DNA of 64,000 bases from positions 62,001 to 126,000 of the forward strand of contig CCNC01000138.1 in assembly GCA_000824845.1 (NCBI GenBank), given 5' to 3'. Below, piece by piece: positions 1 through 7,549 of this stretch. The position numbers were made by a program, and so were the translations under genes. Source of the stretch: Mesorhizobium sp. ORS 3359. Lineage in GTDB: Bacteria; Pseudomonadota; Alphaproteobacteria; Rhizobiales; Rhizobiaceae. Each line of letters opens with the position of its first letter. The stretch's first letter is position 1. The notes under the pieces were generated by a model that saw nothing but the letters and a program-made list of their open reading frames with translations, was not told the origin of the DNA and ran no database searches.

Positions 1-21
1 CCGGCAGGCGACTTTAGATCT

Positions 22-64
22 TTACGCAATTCCGGACGGAAAACCGCCTTTCCTGGAATTGCTC
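22..64 (+). repeat. Palindromic repeat element, family 1, copy A
   Basis: Outer arms GCAATTCC and GGAATTGC enclose inner arms GGAAAA and TTTCC around a short loop. This copy is slightly shortened in the loop compared with the copies near 39.3, 41.7 and 52.0 kb. It sits about 31 bases upstream of the fucU-like start codon, in the leader of that gene. Confidence 0.75.
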
Positions 65-95
65 CAGACCGCACACAGACTTCCGGGAGGAAACC

Positions 96-548
96 ATGCT
101 CAAAGGGATCAATCCGCTGCTCAATGCCGAAGTGCTCCAGGCGTTGCGGGCGATGGGCCATGGCGACGATCTGATCATCGCCGACACCAATTTCCCGTCC
201 GATTCGGTGGCGCGGCAAACCGTGCTCGGCAAGCTCTTGCGCATCGATGCGACGGCGGCCGACGTGGTGAAGGCGGTGCTGTCGCTCTATCCGCTGGATA
301 CGTTCGTCAACGATGCCGCGGCGCGCATGGAGATCGTCGGCAAGCCGAACGAGATCCCGCCGGTGCAGAAGGAGGTCCAGAAGGAGATCGACGCGGCCGA
401 GGGCAAGCCCTGGCCGATGATCTCGATCGAGCGCTACGCTTTCTACGAGCGCTCAAAGAAGGCCTATTGCGTGATCCAGACCGGCGAGCGCCGCTTCTAT
501 GGCTGCTTTGCCTTCCGCAAGGGTGTCGTACCGCCGGATGCGGAGTGA
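96..548 (+). CDS. fucU: RbsD/FucU family sugar mutarotase, FucU-like
   Basis: The 150-residue protein belongs to the RbsD/FucU family, which interconverts sugar anomers in the cytoplasm. It resembles FucU (L-fucose mutarotase) more than RbsD: it has the early MGHGDD motif with His22 and Asp24, the DTNFP segment near residue 30, and a late RYAFYERSKKAY segment typical of FucU. The start is preceded by a good GGGAGGA ribosome binding site. The kinase gene follows after four bases, so the pair is cotranscribed and probably feeds a pentose or deoxyhexose into central metabolism. The substrate cannot be read from sequence. The rest of the operon, probably an ABC sugar transporter, would lie left of the window. 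Confidence 0.85.
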   Translation: MLKGINPLLNAEVLQALRAMGHGDDLIIADTNFPSDSVARQTVLGKLLRIDATAADVVKAVLSLYPLDTFVNDAAARMEIVGKPNEIPPVQKEVQKEIDAAEGKPWPMISIERYAFYERSKKAYCVIQTGERRFYGCFAFRKGVVPPDAE

Positions 549-552
549 GACG

Positions 553-1482
553 ATGGCCGCCGGTAAGCCTGTTGTAATCCTCGGTGTGTTCGTCGCCGAC
601 ACCGCATATCGCGCCGACCGCCAGCCGCGCATGGGCGAGACGATCCTCGGCAATTCCTTCAAGCTCGGGCCGGGCGGCAAGGGCTCGAACCAGGCGGTGG
701 CGGCCGGAAAGCTTGGCGCCGACATCACCTTCCTGACCCGACTGGGCGTCGATGCCTTCGCCGATATGGCCAAGCAGACCTGGAAGGGCGCAGCCGTGAA
801 GAGCGCCGTCATCGACACGCCGGACAGCTATACGGGTGCTGCCTATATCTTCGTCGAGGAAGGCACGGGCAACAACGCCATCATCGTCAGCCCGGGCGCG
901 GCAATGCTGATTTCTCCGGCAGACATCGAGGCGCATGCCGAGCTCATCCGTTCCGCCGGCGTTTTCGTCACCCAGCTCGAGCAGCCGATCGACGCGGCCT
1001 TGAAGGCGCTTGAGATCGCGCGCGGGGCAGGGGTGACGACCATTCTCAATCCCGCGCCGGCCGCCAGCCTGCCGGATCGCATCTACACGCTCTGCGACTA
1101 TGTCACGCCCAACGAGACCGAGGCCGAAGGGCTGACCGGCATCAAGGTGTCGTCGGTCGACGACGCCCGCCGCGCCGCCGACGCTTTGCTGGCCAACGGT
1201 GTCGGGGCCGTCATCGTGACGCTGGGAGAAAAGGGTGCGCTGCTACACACAAAAACCCGTTCCGAACTTGTCGGCGCCGTCAATGCCGGCCCGGTGGTCG
1301 AGACCACCGGGGCGGGTGATGCCTTCAATGGTGGCCTTGCCGCGGCACTGGCAAAGGGAGTAGAGCCACTGGAGGCCGTGCGCTTCGCCTGCGCGGTCGC
1401 CGGCATTTCGGTGACCCGCCCCGGCACGGCGCCGTCGATGCCGACATTGCTAGAGGTCGAGGCGCTGCTCGCCAAGGCATGA
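553..1482 (+). CDS. rbsK: Ribokinase-like PfkB family sugar kinase
   Basis: This 309-residue PfkB-family kinase phosphorylates a sugar with ATP, most likely ribose or a related pentose. The N-terminal GPGGKGSNQAVAAGKLG segment is the sugar-binding signature of ribokinases, and TTGAGDAFNGG carries the catalytic base near Asp256 and the anion hole. The ATG at 553 was preferred over an in-frame ATG at 499 that lies inside the mutarotase gene. Its length matches bacterial ribokinase. Paired with the mutarotase, it forms an anomer-conversion and phosphorylation unit. Without the transporter the substrate remains open. Confidence 0.88.
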   Translation: MAAGKPVVILGVFVADTAYRADRQPRMGETILGNSFKLGPGGKGSNQAVAAGKLGADITFLTRLGVDAFADMAKQTWKGAAVKSAVIDTPDSYTGAAYIFVEEGTGNNAIIVSPGAAMLISPADIEAHAELIRSAGVFVTQLEQPIDAALKALEIARGAGVTTILNPAPAASLPDRIYTLCDYVTPNETEAEGLTGIKVSSVDDARRAADALLANGVGAVIVTLGEKGALLHTKTRSELVGAVNAGPVVETTGAGDAFNGGLAAALAKGVEPLEAVRFACAVAGISVTRPGTAPSMPTLLEVEALLAKA

Positions 1483-1579
1483 GCTCGTAGCTCGCCCGGT
1501 TTATTAGCGACCGCTTGAGCCGGAACGCTCCTGAAGCGAGCGCGTTCATCCTCCTGGTCGGCAACGCCGGAACGGCAGG

Positions 1580-1678
1580 ATGAAGAGATCTTACGAAAAA
1601 CCCACGCTCGTGAAGCAGCAGAAGCTCACCGAACGGACGGCCCAGATAGTCGCTTCCGGCGTCGTCCTGGGCGAATGA
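1580..1678 (+). CDS. Very small RiPP-leader-like peptide, possible orphan precursor
   Basis: A 32-residue ORF starts MKRSYEKPTLVKQQKL and continues TERTAQIVASGVVLGE. The YEKPTL start followed by a Leu and a Thr-Ala pair resembles the YxxPxL leader pattern recognised by RiPP (for example lasso peptide) leader-binding proteins. Short peptides of this type occur in rhizobia and are sometimes labelled putative RiPP precursors; that last point is from memory and unchecked. The upstream GGAAC lies about seven bases from the ATG. No RiPP-modifying enzyme is seen in the window. If Thr20-Ala21 ends the leader, the core starts with Gln and has Glu only at position 11, which does not fit a classical lasso ring. 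Coding status is therefore uncertain. Confidence 0.45.
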   Translation: MKRSYEKPTLVKQQKLTERTAQIVASGVVLGE

Positions 1679-1703
1679 TCTCCTTGATCGGGCTCGGATA
1701 GCG

Positions 1704-1907
1704 CTACAGAATCCTGCTGGTCAGCTCCAGCATCGTGGTTGCGCCTTGCTCGCTGCCGGGCATATGCACGACGCGCAGGACCCGAAGGTCCCTGCTCGAT
1801 CCTTCGACCGGTATCGACACGCTTTCACCGACCCGCGGCAGCTCCTGGAAGGCGAGCTCGTCGACATCCCTCTCATCGTCGATGGAAATCCGACATCTCA
1901 CAGCCAT
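1704..1907 (-). CDS. Small hypothetical protein, 67 aa
   Basis: I do not recognise a family. The protein is soluble, acidic at the start (ISIDDERDVDEL) and rich in Val and Glu, with no signal peptide or membrane segment. A clear GGGAGAAA ribosome binding site lies just upstream of the ATG, which supports real translation. It is transcribed toward the RiPP-like ORF and away from the AraC remnant and tRNA-Asp. The composition suggests a small beta-rich domain, but no function is proposed. Confidence 0.6.
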   Translation of the reverse strand: MAVRCRISIDDERDVDELAFQELPRVGESVSIPVEGSSRDLRVLRVVHMPGSEQGATTMLELTSRIL

Positions 1908-1971
1908 CTGATTTCTCCCGTTTTACCCGAGGGCTGAACGGGACAAGGTTGGAATGGTTCCGAGAAGGCCC

Positions 1972-2075
1972 TCAGTTGGCAAACCTGCCGCGATATTCGC
2001 GCGGCGTCAGGCCTTTTAAAGCCTTGAATGGCCGTCCGAAATTGGCCGGCGACCATAGCCGAATGGTATTCAAGG
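1972..2075 (-). pseudogene. Remnant of an AraC-family regulator C-terminus
   Basis: Read on the minus strand, the last 23 codons before a TGA at 1972-1974 encode NFGRPFKALKGL followed by TPREYRGRFAN. This is the final helix-turn-helix signature of AraC/XylS regulators (FxRxFKxxxGxTPxxYR). Upstream the match continues as SPA and then breaks unless one base is restored, and no further AraC sequence or start codon follows. It is therefore a decayed 3' fragment beside tRNA-Asp. The rest of the stretch from 2076 to 2145 holds nothing I can assign. Confidence 0.65.
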
Positions 2076-2145
2076 CACACAGCCGGAATGCGCCTCAAAG
2101 CGCGCTGCACCAGCCAGATTTTCCGATTGATCCCGCAAAGGAAAA

Positions 2146-2222
2146 TGGCGCGAGTGACGGGGCTCGAACCCGCGACCTCCGGCGTGACAGGCCGGCACTC
2201 TAACCGACTGAGCTACACCCGC
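2146..2222 (-). tRNA. tRNA-Asp (anticodon GTC)
   Basis: On the minus strand the 77 bases begin GCGGGTG and end CACTCGC, then discriminator G and an encoded CCA. The acceptor arms pair along seven positions with one G-U. The D-loop, the anticodon loop CTGTCAC (anticodon GTC) and the T-arm GGTTCGAGCC are all present. Confidence 0.97.
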
Positions 2223-2439
2223 GCACTGACGAGCACGTGTCAGGCGTGTCGTCGTTGAGGCGCTGGATAAGGGGTTCGCCTGCGGGTGTCAAGCGCGGCT
2301 TTCAACCATTACAGCAATCAGGAGAAGGTTTTTTGACAGCGGCGTCGAGGCCGGGGAAAACCTGCCGCGACAGGCGCGCCGTACGGTTCATTTGGCCTTG
2401 CGAAGCCGAGCCTAACTGCTTAAAGGTCCGCGCTCAGGC

Positions 2440-2515
<76 letters not shown>

Positions 2516-2593
2516 TTACGCCGAACAAGCTGAAGCAGAACGCGGCAGCGGCCCTTGCCAGGGCCACCGCCTTATCGAGCTGCGGTCAGGCCG

Positions 2594-3133
2594 CTACTGC
2601 CTGACGTAGCAGCGCTTGTGAGCGCCGGGCGCGGGATCGTCGCCGAAAGCGTCGTTGCTGCAGCGAACGCCGTTCCTGAAGACGTCCTGCGTGTATTGGC
2701 CGCGTGCGCCGTATCTGACCATCGCGCGGCCGCGGAAATCGCAGAACTCACCCTCCCTGGCGCAAGCGACCCATTCGCCGCGATCCGGGCGCGAGCCATA
2801 ATCGTCGTCCCCGTAATCGTTGTTATCGCCATAGCCGCCGCCACGCGCCACGAAATAACAGGCCTTCTCGCGGCCGGGGGCGGGGTCGCCAAAAACGCGA
2901 TTCGAGCAAGGGACGGCTCGACGATCGAAAAACCGGGAGGTCATTCGACCGCGCGCCCCGTAGACCACTTCCGTGGGGTAGGGCAGGCGGCAAATGCCAC
3001 CCTCATTCGCGCATCGCCGCAGCTGCTGCGCCGACGCGGTGGTAGGGAACAGGGCCGTAGCGGCCGCGGCCAAGCCGACGAGGCAAATGAAGGCCAGCGC
3101 TATTCGAATCAAGAAAATCGGTTTTTTGGACAT
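2594..3133 (-). CDS. Secreted protein with two tandem four-cysteine modules
   Basis: The 179-residue precursor has an N-terminal signal peptide (hydrophobic residues 6-29, likely cleavage after ASA at 35). It then carries two copies of a roughly 53-residue module at about 41-92 and 124-176. Each module shows C-x6-C, then YGARG, a Phe, CSN, FGD, PAPG, Lys and a final CY. The cysteines are at 41, 48, 76 and 91, and at 124, 131, 158 and 175, which suggests two disulphides per module. The linker is rich in Gly, Asp and Tyr. The ATG at 3133 was chosen because GGGAG precedes it; an in-frame ATG 24 bases upstream lacks one. I do not recognise the family by name. A periplasmic or extracellular binding role is possible but unproven. 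Confidence 0.78.
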   Translation of the reverse strand: MSKKPIFLIRIALAFICLVGLAAAATALFPTTASAQQLRRCANEGGICRLPYPTEVVYGARGRMTSRFFDRRAVPCSNRVFGDPAPGREKACYFVARGGGYGDNNDYGDDDYGSRPDRGEWVACAREGEFCDFRGRAMVRYGARGQYTQDVFRNGVRCSNDAFGDDPAPGAHKRCYVRQ

Positions 3134-3556
3134 GATTCGTCTCCCGTTTTGGTTCACCCATCATCCTTACAGCGAAGCTATTAAATGCGCGATGAATGGC
3201 TGGCCGGCGGTCATGCGCACGATTTGCCGTTCGCCGCTTGGGGTCGTCGAGGGATCAAAGCGATGACGCCACCATCGCCAGCTCTTTCAAGACAAAGGGA
3301 GTTGCCATGTCGGGCAGAATGCTGGGCGTCCTGCCAAAGCGCGTCGCGAGCTTTCAGATTCGCTCCATGCGCTTTAGGTTTTTGATGTTACGCATGTGTT
3401 CATACCGAAACCGGTTCCCACTTTCGGGAGACATGCGTTAGGCCCTGCCTATGCGTTGTCCTGGCTGATTGCCGGGCGTCAAAACCACCGCGATGGTAGC
3501 CGGCAGGGAAAGCCGAGGCTTCGTCCCCGACCAGATCGATCCGATGAGGAGAAAAG
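3134..3556. other. Intergenic stretch without a supported gene
   Basis: About 420 bases separate the secreted-protein gene from the M24 gene. It holds one family-1-like palindromic repeat (listed separately) and the ribosome binding site of the M24 gene. A short ORF from 3307 to 3441 has a fair ribosome binding site but runs through the repeat and has no recognisable sequence, so it is not called. Confidence 0.5.
3372..3442 (+). repeat. Palindromic intergenic repeat, CATGCG-armed type
   Basis: Arms ACGCATGT (3390-3397) and ACATGCGT (3431-3438) enclose inner arms CCGAAA and TTTCGG around a loop CCGGTTCCCAC. The preceding CTTTAGGTTTTTGAT is also part of this repeat as known in Mesorhizobium-type genomes (from memory). 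The loop resembles that of the GCAATTCC-armed repeats elsewhere in this window, although the arms differ. Confidence 0.75.
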
Positions 3557-4735
3557 ATGATTGAACTGCCTTTTGCCCGCGCAGAGTACCAGCGGCGGCT
3601 CGGAAAAATCCGCGCCGAGATGGCCAGGCGCGGCATCGAACTCCTGATCGTCAACGAGGTCGCCAACCAGCACTACATCACCGGCTATGACGGCTGGTCG
3701 TTCTATACGCCACAGGTGGTGCTTGTTCCGATCGAGGACGCGGAGCCGGTCTGGATCGGCCGCGCCATGGATGCGGCAGGCGGCTTGCTGACGGCCTGGA
3801 TGAAGCCGGAAAACGTCGTCGGCTTCCCGGAGGACCATGTCCAGCGGGTCGAGCGGCATCCGATGGACTGGATCGCGGCCTGGATCGTCGCCAAGGGCTG
3901 GGGCAACCGTCCCATCGGCATCGAGCTCGAAGCCTATTATTTTTCGCCAAAGGCGCATGCGCGGCTCGTCGCCGGACTGCCCAACGCCAAATGGCACGAC
4001 GCCGACCTGCTCGTGAACTGGATCCGCGCGGTGAAATCGGCGCCGGAAATTGACTATCTGCGTAAGGCATCGACGCTGGCCGAGGCGGCGGTCGCACGGG
4101 CCTACGAGGTCATCGCGCCGGATGTGCGCGAATGCGACGCGATTGCTGCCATCCAGGCGGCGCAGATCGCCGGCAGCCCGAATTTCGCCGGCGACATCAC
4201 CGCGCTGCCGCCGACGATCCTCGGCGGCGAAAACGCATCCGCGCCGCACATCATGTGGAGCGACCGGCGTTTCGGAAAGGACGAAACCATCGCGCTCGAA
4301 CTCGCCGGCGTCTGCCGCCGCTATGCCGCCGGGCTCGCCAGGACGATGCAACTCGGCAAGACGCCGGCTCGCGTCGCGGATACGGCAAAGGCTGTGATCG
4401 AGGGCATGGATGCGGTGCTCGACACGGTACGGCCGGACATCACGGCCGAAGCTGTCGAAGCCGCCTGGCGCAAGGTCATACAGCGCCATGGGCTGAAGAA
4501 GGAATCGCGCATCGGCTATTCGATCGGCGTTGCCTATCCGCCGGATTGGGGCGAACATACGATCAGCCTGAGGCCCGGCGACAAGACGGTGCTGCAACCG
4601 GGCAATGTCGTTCATTCCATCCTGGGCATGTGGATGGATGGCTGGGGCATCGAGATCAGCGAGACCATTCTGGTGACCGAGACCCGCAACGAGACGCTGA
4701 CGAAGTTCCCGCGGGATATCCATGTCAAAGCCTGA
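3557..4735 (+). CDS. M24 (creatinase/prolidase fold) family hydrolase, DoeA-like
   Basis: The 392-residue protein has the two-domain creatinase/aminopeptidase P layout. It closely resembles ectoine hydrolase DoeA as I remember it, with shared segments such as NEVANQHYITGYDGWSFY near the start, GIELEAYYFSP, IRAVKSAPEIDYLRKA, SIGVAYPPDWGEHT and LRPGD. DoeA opens the ectoine ring. A GAGGAG ribosome binding site precedes the ATG. The next gene, an M20 amidohydrolase, overlaps by 14 bases. No doeC, doeD or AsnC-type doeX gene is in the window, so ectoine is only one possible substrate. A related cyclic amide or proline dipeptide is an alternative. Confidence 0.8.
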   Translation: MIELPFARAEYQRRLGKIRAEMARRGIELLIVNEVANQHYITGYDGWSFYTPQVVLVPIEDAEPVWIGRAMDAAGGLLTAWMKPENVVGFPEDHVQRVERHPMDWIAAWIVAKGWGNRPIGIELEAYYFSPKAHARLVAGLPNAKWHDADLLVNWIRAVKSAPEIDYLRKASTLAEAAVARAYEVIAPDVRECDAIAAIQAAQIAGSPNFAGDITALPPTILGGENASAPHIMWSDRRFGKDETIALELAGVCRRYAAGLARTMQLGKTPARVADTAKAVIEGMDAVLDTVRPDITAEAVEAAWRKVIQRHGLKKESRIGYSIGVAYPPDWGEHTISLRPGDKTVLQPGNVVHSILGMWMDGWGIEISETILVTETRNETLTKFPRDIHVKA

Positions 4736-5948
4736 CCGGCCGTCTTCGGCGAGCGATACGGCGCCCGAGATCGATGCCGGAATTCTCGATCGGATGATCG
4801 AGATCCGGCGCCATCTGCACTGCCACCCCGAGCTGTCGAACCGGGAAGCGGGCACGCAGCGCTATTTGCGCGAGATGCTTGCAAAGGAAGGGATCACCGA
4901 AATCCGCGATGTGGCCGGCTACGGGCTTGCCGTCGACATCGTCGGCACCGGCCGGCCTTCGAACCGCAAAGTGGCTATCCGCGCCGATATCGACGCTCTG
5001 CCGATCGAAGAGGAATCCGGCGTCGATTTTGCGTCGCAAAATCCGGGCGTGATGCATGCCTGCGGTCATGACGCCCATGCCGCGATGGGCTTTGCGGTCG
5101 CCGCGCACCTGCATGGCTCGCGCGACAGTTTTGGCGGAACCGTTCGCCTCATCTTCCAGCCGGCCGAGGAAGATGAACCGTCAGGCGGCAAACGGGTGAT
5201 CGAGGAGGGGCTTCTCGGCGACATCGATGCCGCGATCTGCGTTCACGTCGATCCGTACACACCGTCGGGCAAGGTGGTCGTCGGCCCAGGTCCCTACACT
5301 CTCGCGTGCGACACGTTCGATGTGCTGGTCACCGGCTCGGCGGCGCATGCGGCAAAGCCCTATGAAGGTATAGACGCGCTGACGGTCGCCTGCTCCATGG
5401 TGAGTGAGCTGCAGAAGATCGTTTCGCGCGAGACCGATCCCTATGATCCGCTGGTCATCTCGGTGACCGCCATCAATGGCGGCAATGCCTATAACGTCAC
5501 TGCCGGCAAGGTCGCATTCAAAGGCACCATCCGCAGCGGCAACGACGCCACTCGCGAGCGGGCCTGGCGCCGGCTTCGCGAGATGCTTGAAGGAATAGCG
5601 GCAAGCCATGGCGCAAGCGTAAAGATCGACATCCGCCGGAGCGAACCGGGCGTCGTCAACGATGCCGGTATGGCCGCGCTCATCATGGCCGGCGCCAGGG
5701 CCAGCATCGGCGCGGACAATGCTCTCAACATGCCTGGATGGAGCATTGCCGACGACTTCGGTTACTACAGCGAGAAACGTCCGTCTGTGTATTTCCGGCT
5801 CGGCATTCGCAACGAGGAGGTCGGATCGGTCTACCCGCTCCACCATTCCAAGTTCCGCGTCGACGAGACGGCGTTGAGGAACGGCGTCCTTACTCTGGTT
5901 TCGGCGGCAACGATGTACCTGGCCGGTCAGGAGAATTACGGCGCTTAG
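4722..5948 (+). CDS. M20 family metallo-amidohydrolase
   Basis: This 408-residue cytoplasmic enzyme has the M20D/amidohydrolase pattern. RRHLHCHPELSNRE lies near the N-terminus, then IRADIDALPIEEESG, the metal-binding MHACGHDAHAAMG at about 111-123, QPAEED with a catalytic Glu, and HAAKPYEG in the dimerisation lid domain. Such enzymes remove acyl groups from amino acids. The start overlaps the DoeA-like gene by 14 bases, indicating coupled translation and a shared pathway: ring opening followed by deacylation, as DoeA and an M20-type DoeB2 would do for ectoine. The substrate is inferred, not shown. Confidence 0.85.
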   Translation: MSKPDRPSSASDTAPEIDAGILDRMIEIRRHLHCHPELSNREAGTQRYLREMLAKEGITEIRDVAGYGLAVDIVGTGRPSNRKVAIRADIDALPIEEESGVDFASQNPGVMHACGHDAHAAMGFAVAAHLHGSRDSFGGTVRLIFQPAEEDEPSGGKRVIEEGLLGDIDAAICVHVDPYTPSGKVVVGPGPYTLACDTFDVLVTGSAAHAAKPYEGIDALTVACSMVSELQKIVSRETDPYDPLVISVTAINGGNAYNVTAGKVAFKGTIRSGNDATRERAWRRLREMLEGIAASHGASVKIDIRRSEPGVVNDAGMAALIMAGARASIGADNALNMPGWSIADDFGYYSEKRPSVYFRLGIRNEEVGSVYPLHHSKFRVDETALRNGVLTLVSAATMYLAGQENYGA

Positions 5949-5981
5949 CCGATCCGCAGGCGCGTTTGTCGGACCAACCGG

Positions 5982-7310
5982 TCAAAGGTATTGCGCGACC
6001 CTCTTGCCGACAGTGAGGAAGCGCAGCGGGTCGACCGCCTCGCCATCGTGGCGCACCTCGTAATGAAGGTGCGGACCGGTCGAGCGACCGCTGCTGCCGG
6101 TCTTGCCGATGATGTCGCCGGCGGCGAGCTTCTGGCCAACAGTGACGTCGATCTCGCTCAGATGTCCGTAGCGTGTGGCAAAGCCGTTGCCGTGGTCGAC
6201 CTCCACCAAGCGGCCGTAGCCGCCGGCCCAGCCGGCCCTGGTGACGATGCCGGCGGCCGTGACCTTGGCCGGCATGCCGATCGGCGCCCTGAAATCCATG
6301 CCAGTGTGCAGGGCGGCGCTGCCCAGGATCGGGTCCGTGCGTACGCCAAACGGGCTGGTCACTGGATGGCCAGGGGCGGGGTTGGCGAGCGGCAGCTTGC
6401 GCGCCTCCTTCTTGACCCCGTCAAGCGCGTCGAGCGCCTCGTCCAGTTCCTTGACCTTGCTGTCGAAAACCAGCGAGGGATCGAGCGGAACGAGTGGGCC
6501 GCCGACGTCGCTCTTGTTGAGCTCGCTGTCTACCGGCAGGCCCGCGGCTTCCAGCGCCTGGGTTATGGCATCGGCATTCTTGTAGGCGCTGTCGGCGAGC
6601 GTGGTGATGCGCGAGAGCTGCTGGCTCTCGATGGCCTTCAGCGAGGCGTTGATCGAGACGAACAGCTTGTCGGCGCGGTCGGCGGCCGTTTCACCATCGA
6701 GCGGATCGGACCTTGTCGACCAAAGCGAGAAGGGCCTGGTGTCGCCGGCGCTCAAGGATGCGACGGAGTAGGTCGGCGCCTGCGAGAGGCTGCCGGTGAT
6801 CTCTGCGTGTTCGTCGGGTTTGGCCGCAGCGGTGCTTGTCGCCGGCGCGTCGCCGACCTCGTTCTCGGCGCGCTCGAGGATCGGACCGAGCCGCCCGTGG
6901 CGCTCGCTGAGCTGTGTCTGCCTGGCCAAGAGCTCGCTGACCTTGGTTTCCATCAGCTGCTGATCGAGAAGCTGGCGGCTGGTGATGCGGTCGACCTGGG
7001 CACGAAGGGCCGAGATGCGGTCCTCATAGGCCTGCTGCATGCGCGCCTGCCTTGCGGTCGTGGCGCCGATCAGGTCGTCGCGCAACACCAGATAGGACGT
7101 GGCAAGCAGATAGCCGATGGCGATCGCCGCCAGGGCCGAGCCGAGGAAGGCGGCAAGCCAGGGGCGGATGGTGAAATGCCTTATCTCGTTGCCGCGGGCG
7201 ATGATGATCGTGTGCGGTTCCTTGCGCCTGCCGAAGACAGCTGACTGACCGGTTGGTTTCACGGGGACCAGGCTTTCGTTACGGGACCAACGACAAGCCT
7301 GATTACACAT
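5982..7310 (-). CDS. M23 family peptidase with N-terminal membrane anchor
   Basis: The C-terminal LytM/M23 domain carries the zinc motif HTGMDFRAPIG and the HLHYEVRHDG motif, typical of peptidoglycan endopeptidases or LytM cofactors of cell division. The N-terminal part has a single membrane segment (RPWLAAFLGSALAAIAIGYL) and a long coiled-coil region rich in Gln, Arg and Ala. This is the EnvC/NlpD-like or rhizobial M23 layout acting in the periplasm. The start is uncertain: an ATG at 7310 is used, but a GTG about 54 bases further in is also possible. The gene is divergent from the hydroxylase gene across about 240 bases. Confidence 0.85.
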   Translation of the reverse strand: MCNQACRWSRNESLVPVKPTGQSAVFGRRKEPHTIIIARGNEIRHFTIRPWLAAFLGSALAAIAIGYLLATSYLVLRDDLIGATTARQARMQQAYEDRISALRAQVDRITSRQLLDQQLMETKVSELLARQTQLSERHGRLGPILERAENEVGDAPATSTAAAKPDEHAEITGSLSQAPTYSVASLSAGDTRPFSLWSTRSDPLDGETAADRADKLFVSINASLKAIESQQLSRITTLADSAYKNADAITQALEAAGLPVDSELNKSDVGGPLVPLDPSLVFDSKVKELDEALDALDGVKKEARKLPLANPAPGHPVTSPFGVRTDPILGSAALHTGMDFRAPIGMPAKVTAAGIVTRAGWAGGYGRLVEVDHGNGFATRYGHLSEIDVTVGQKLAAGDIIGKTGSSGRSTGPHLHYEVRHDGEAVDPLRFLTVGKRVAQYL

Positions 7311-7549
7311 TATTAGGGTTAACAAAGGCTTGCCGGGTCGACCGCGCGGCGCCGAATGCACGCAGCACGGGCACGAGATTGCGCGAACCCCAAGAAGTGC
7401 AATGCGGCGAAATCCTTGGCGATGAACACCAATGTTCTTCCAGGAGCAGCCTGGTGGCTCGCAAAGCAAGGCTCGGGTTTCTTAACTCTCTTCGATTGCG
7501 TTTAGTTGACGTTTTTCGAGTAAAGGCGTGTTGGTGTTTGGGATTCAGC

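Noticed and set aside
1580..1678. Calling the small peptide a lasso peptide precursor outright
   Set aside because: No cyclase, protease or recognition protein nearby and the presumed core lacks the Asp or Glu at position 7 to 9; kept only as a RiPP-leader-like candidate.
3307..3441. Small ORF with a fair ribosome binding site before the M24 gene
   Set aside because: Its second half reads through a known type of palindromic repeat and the first half has no recognisable or low-bias sequence.
3479..4855. Long minus-strand ORF opposite the M24 hydrolase gene
   Set aside because: Antisense frame of a well-supported gene, full of Arg and Asp and without a domain signature.
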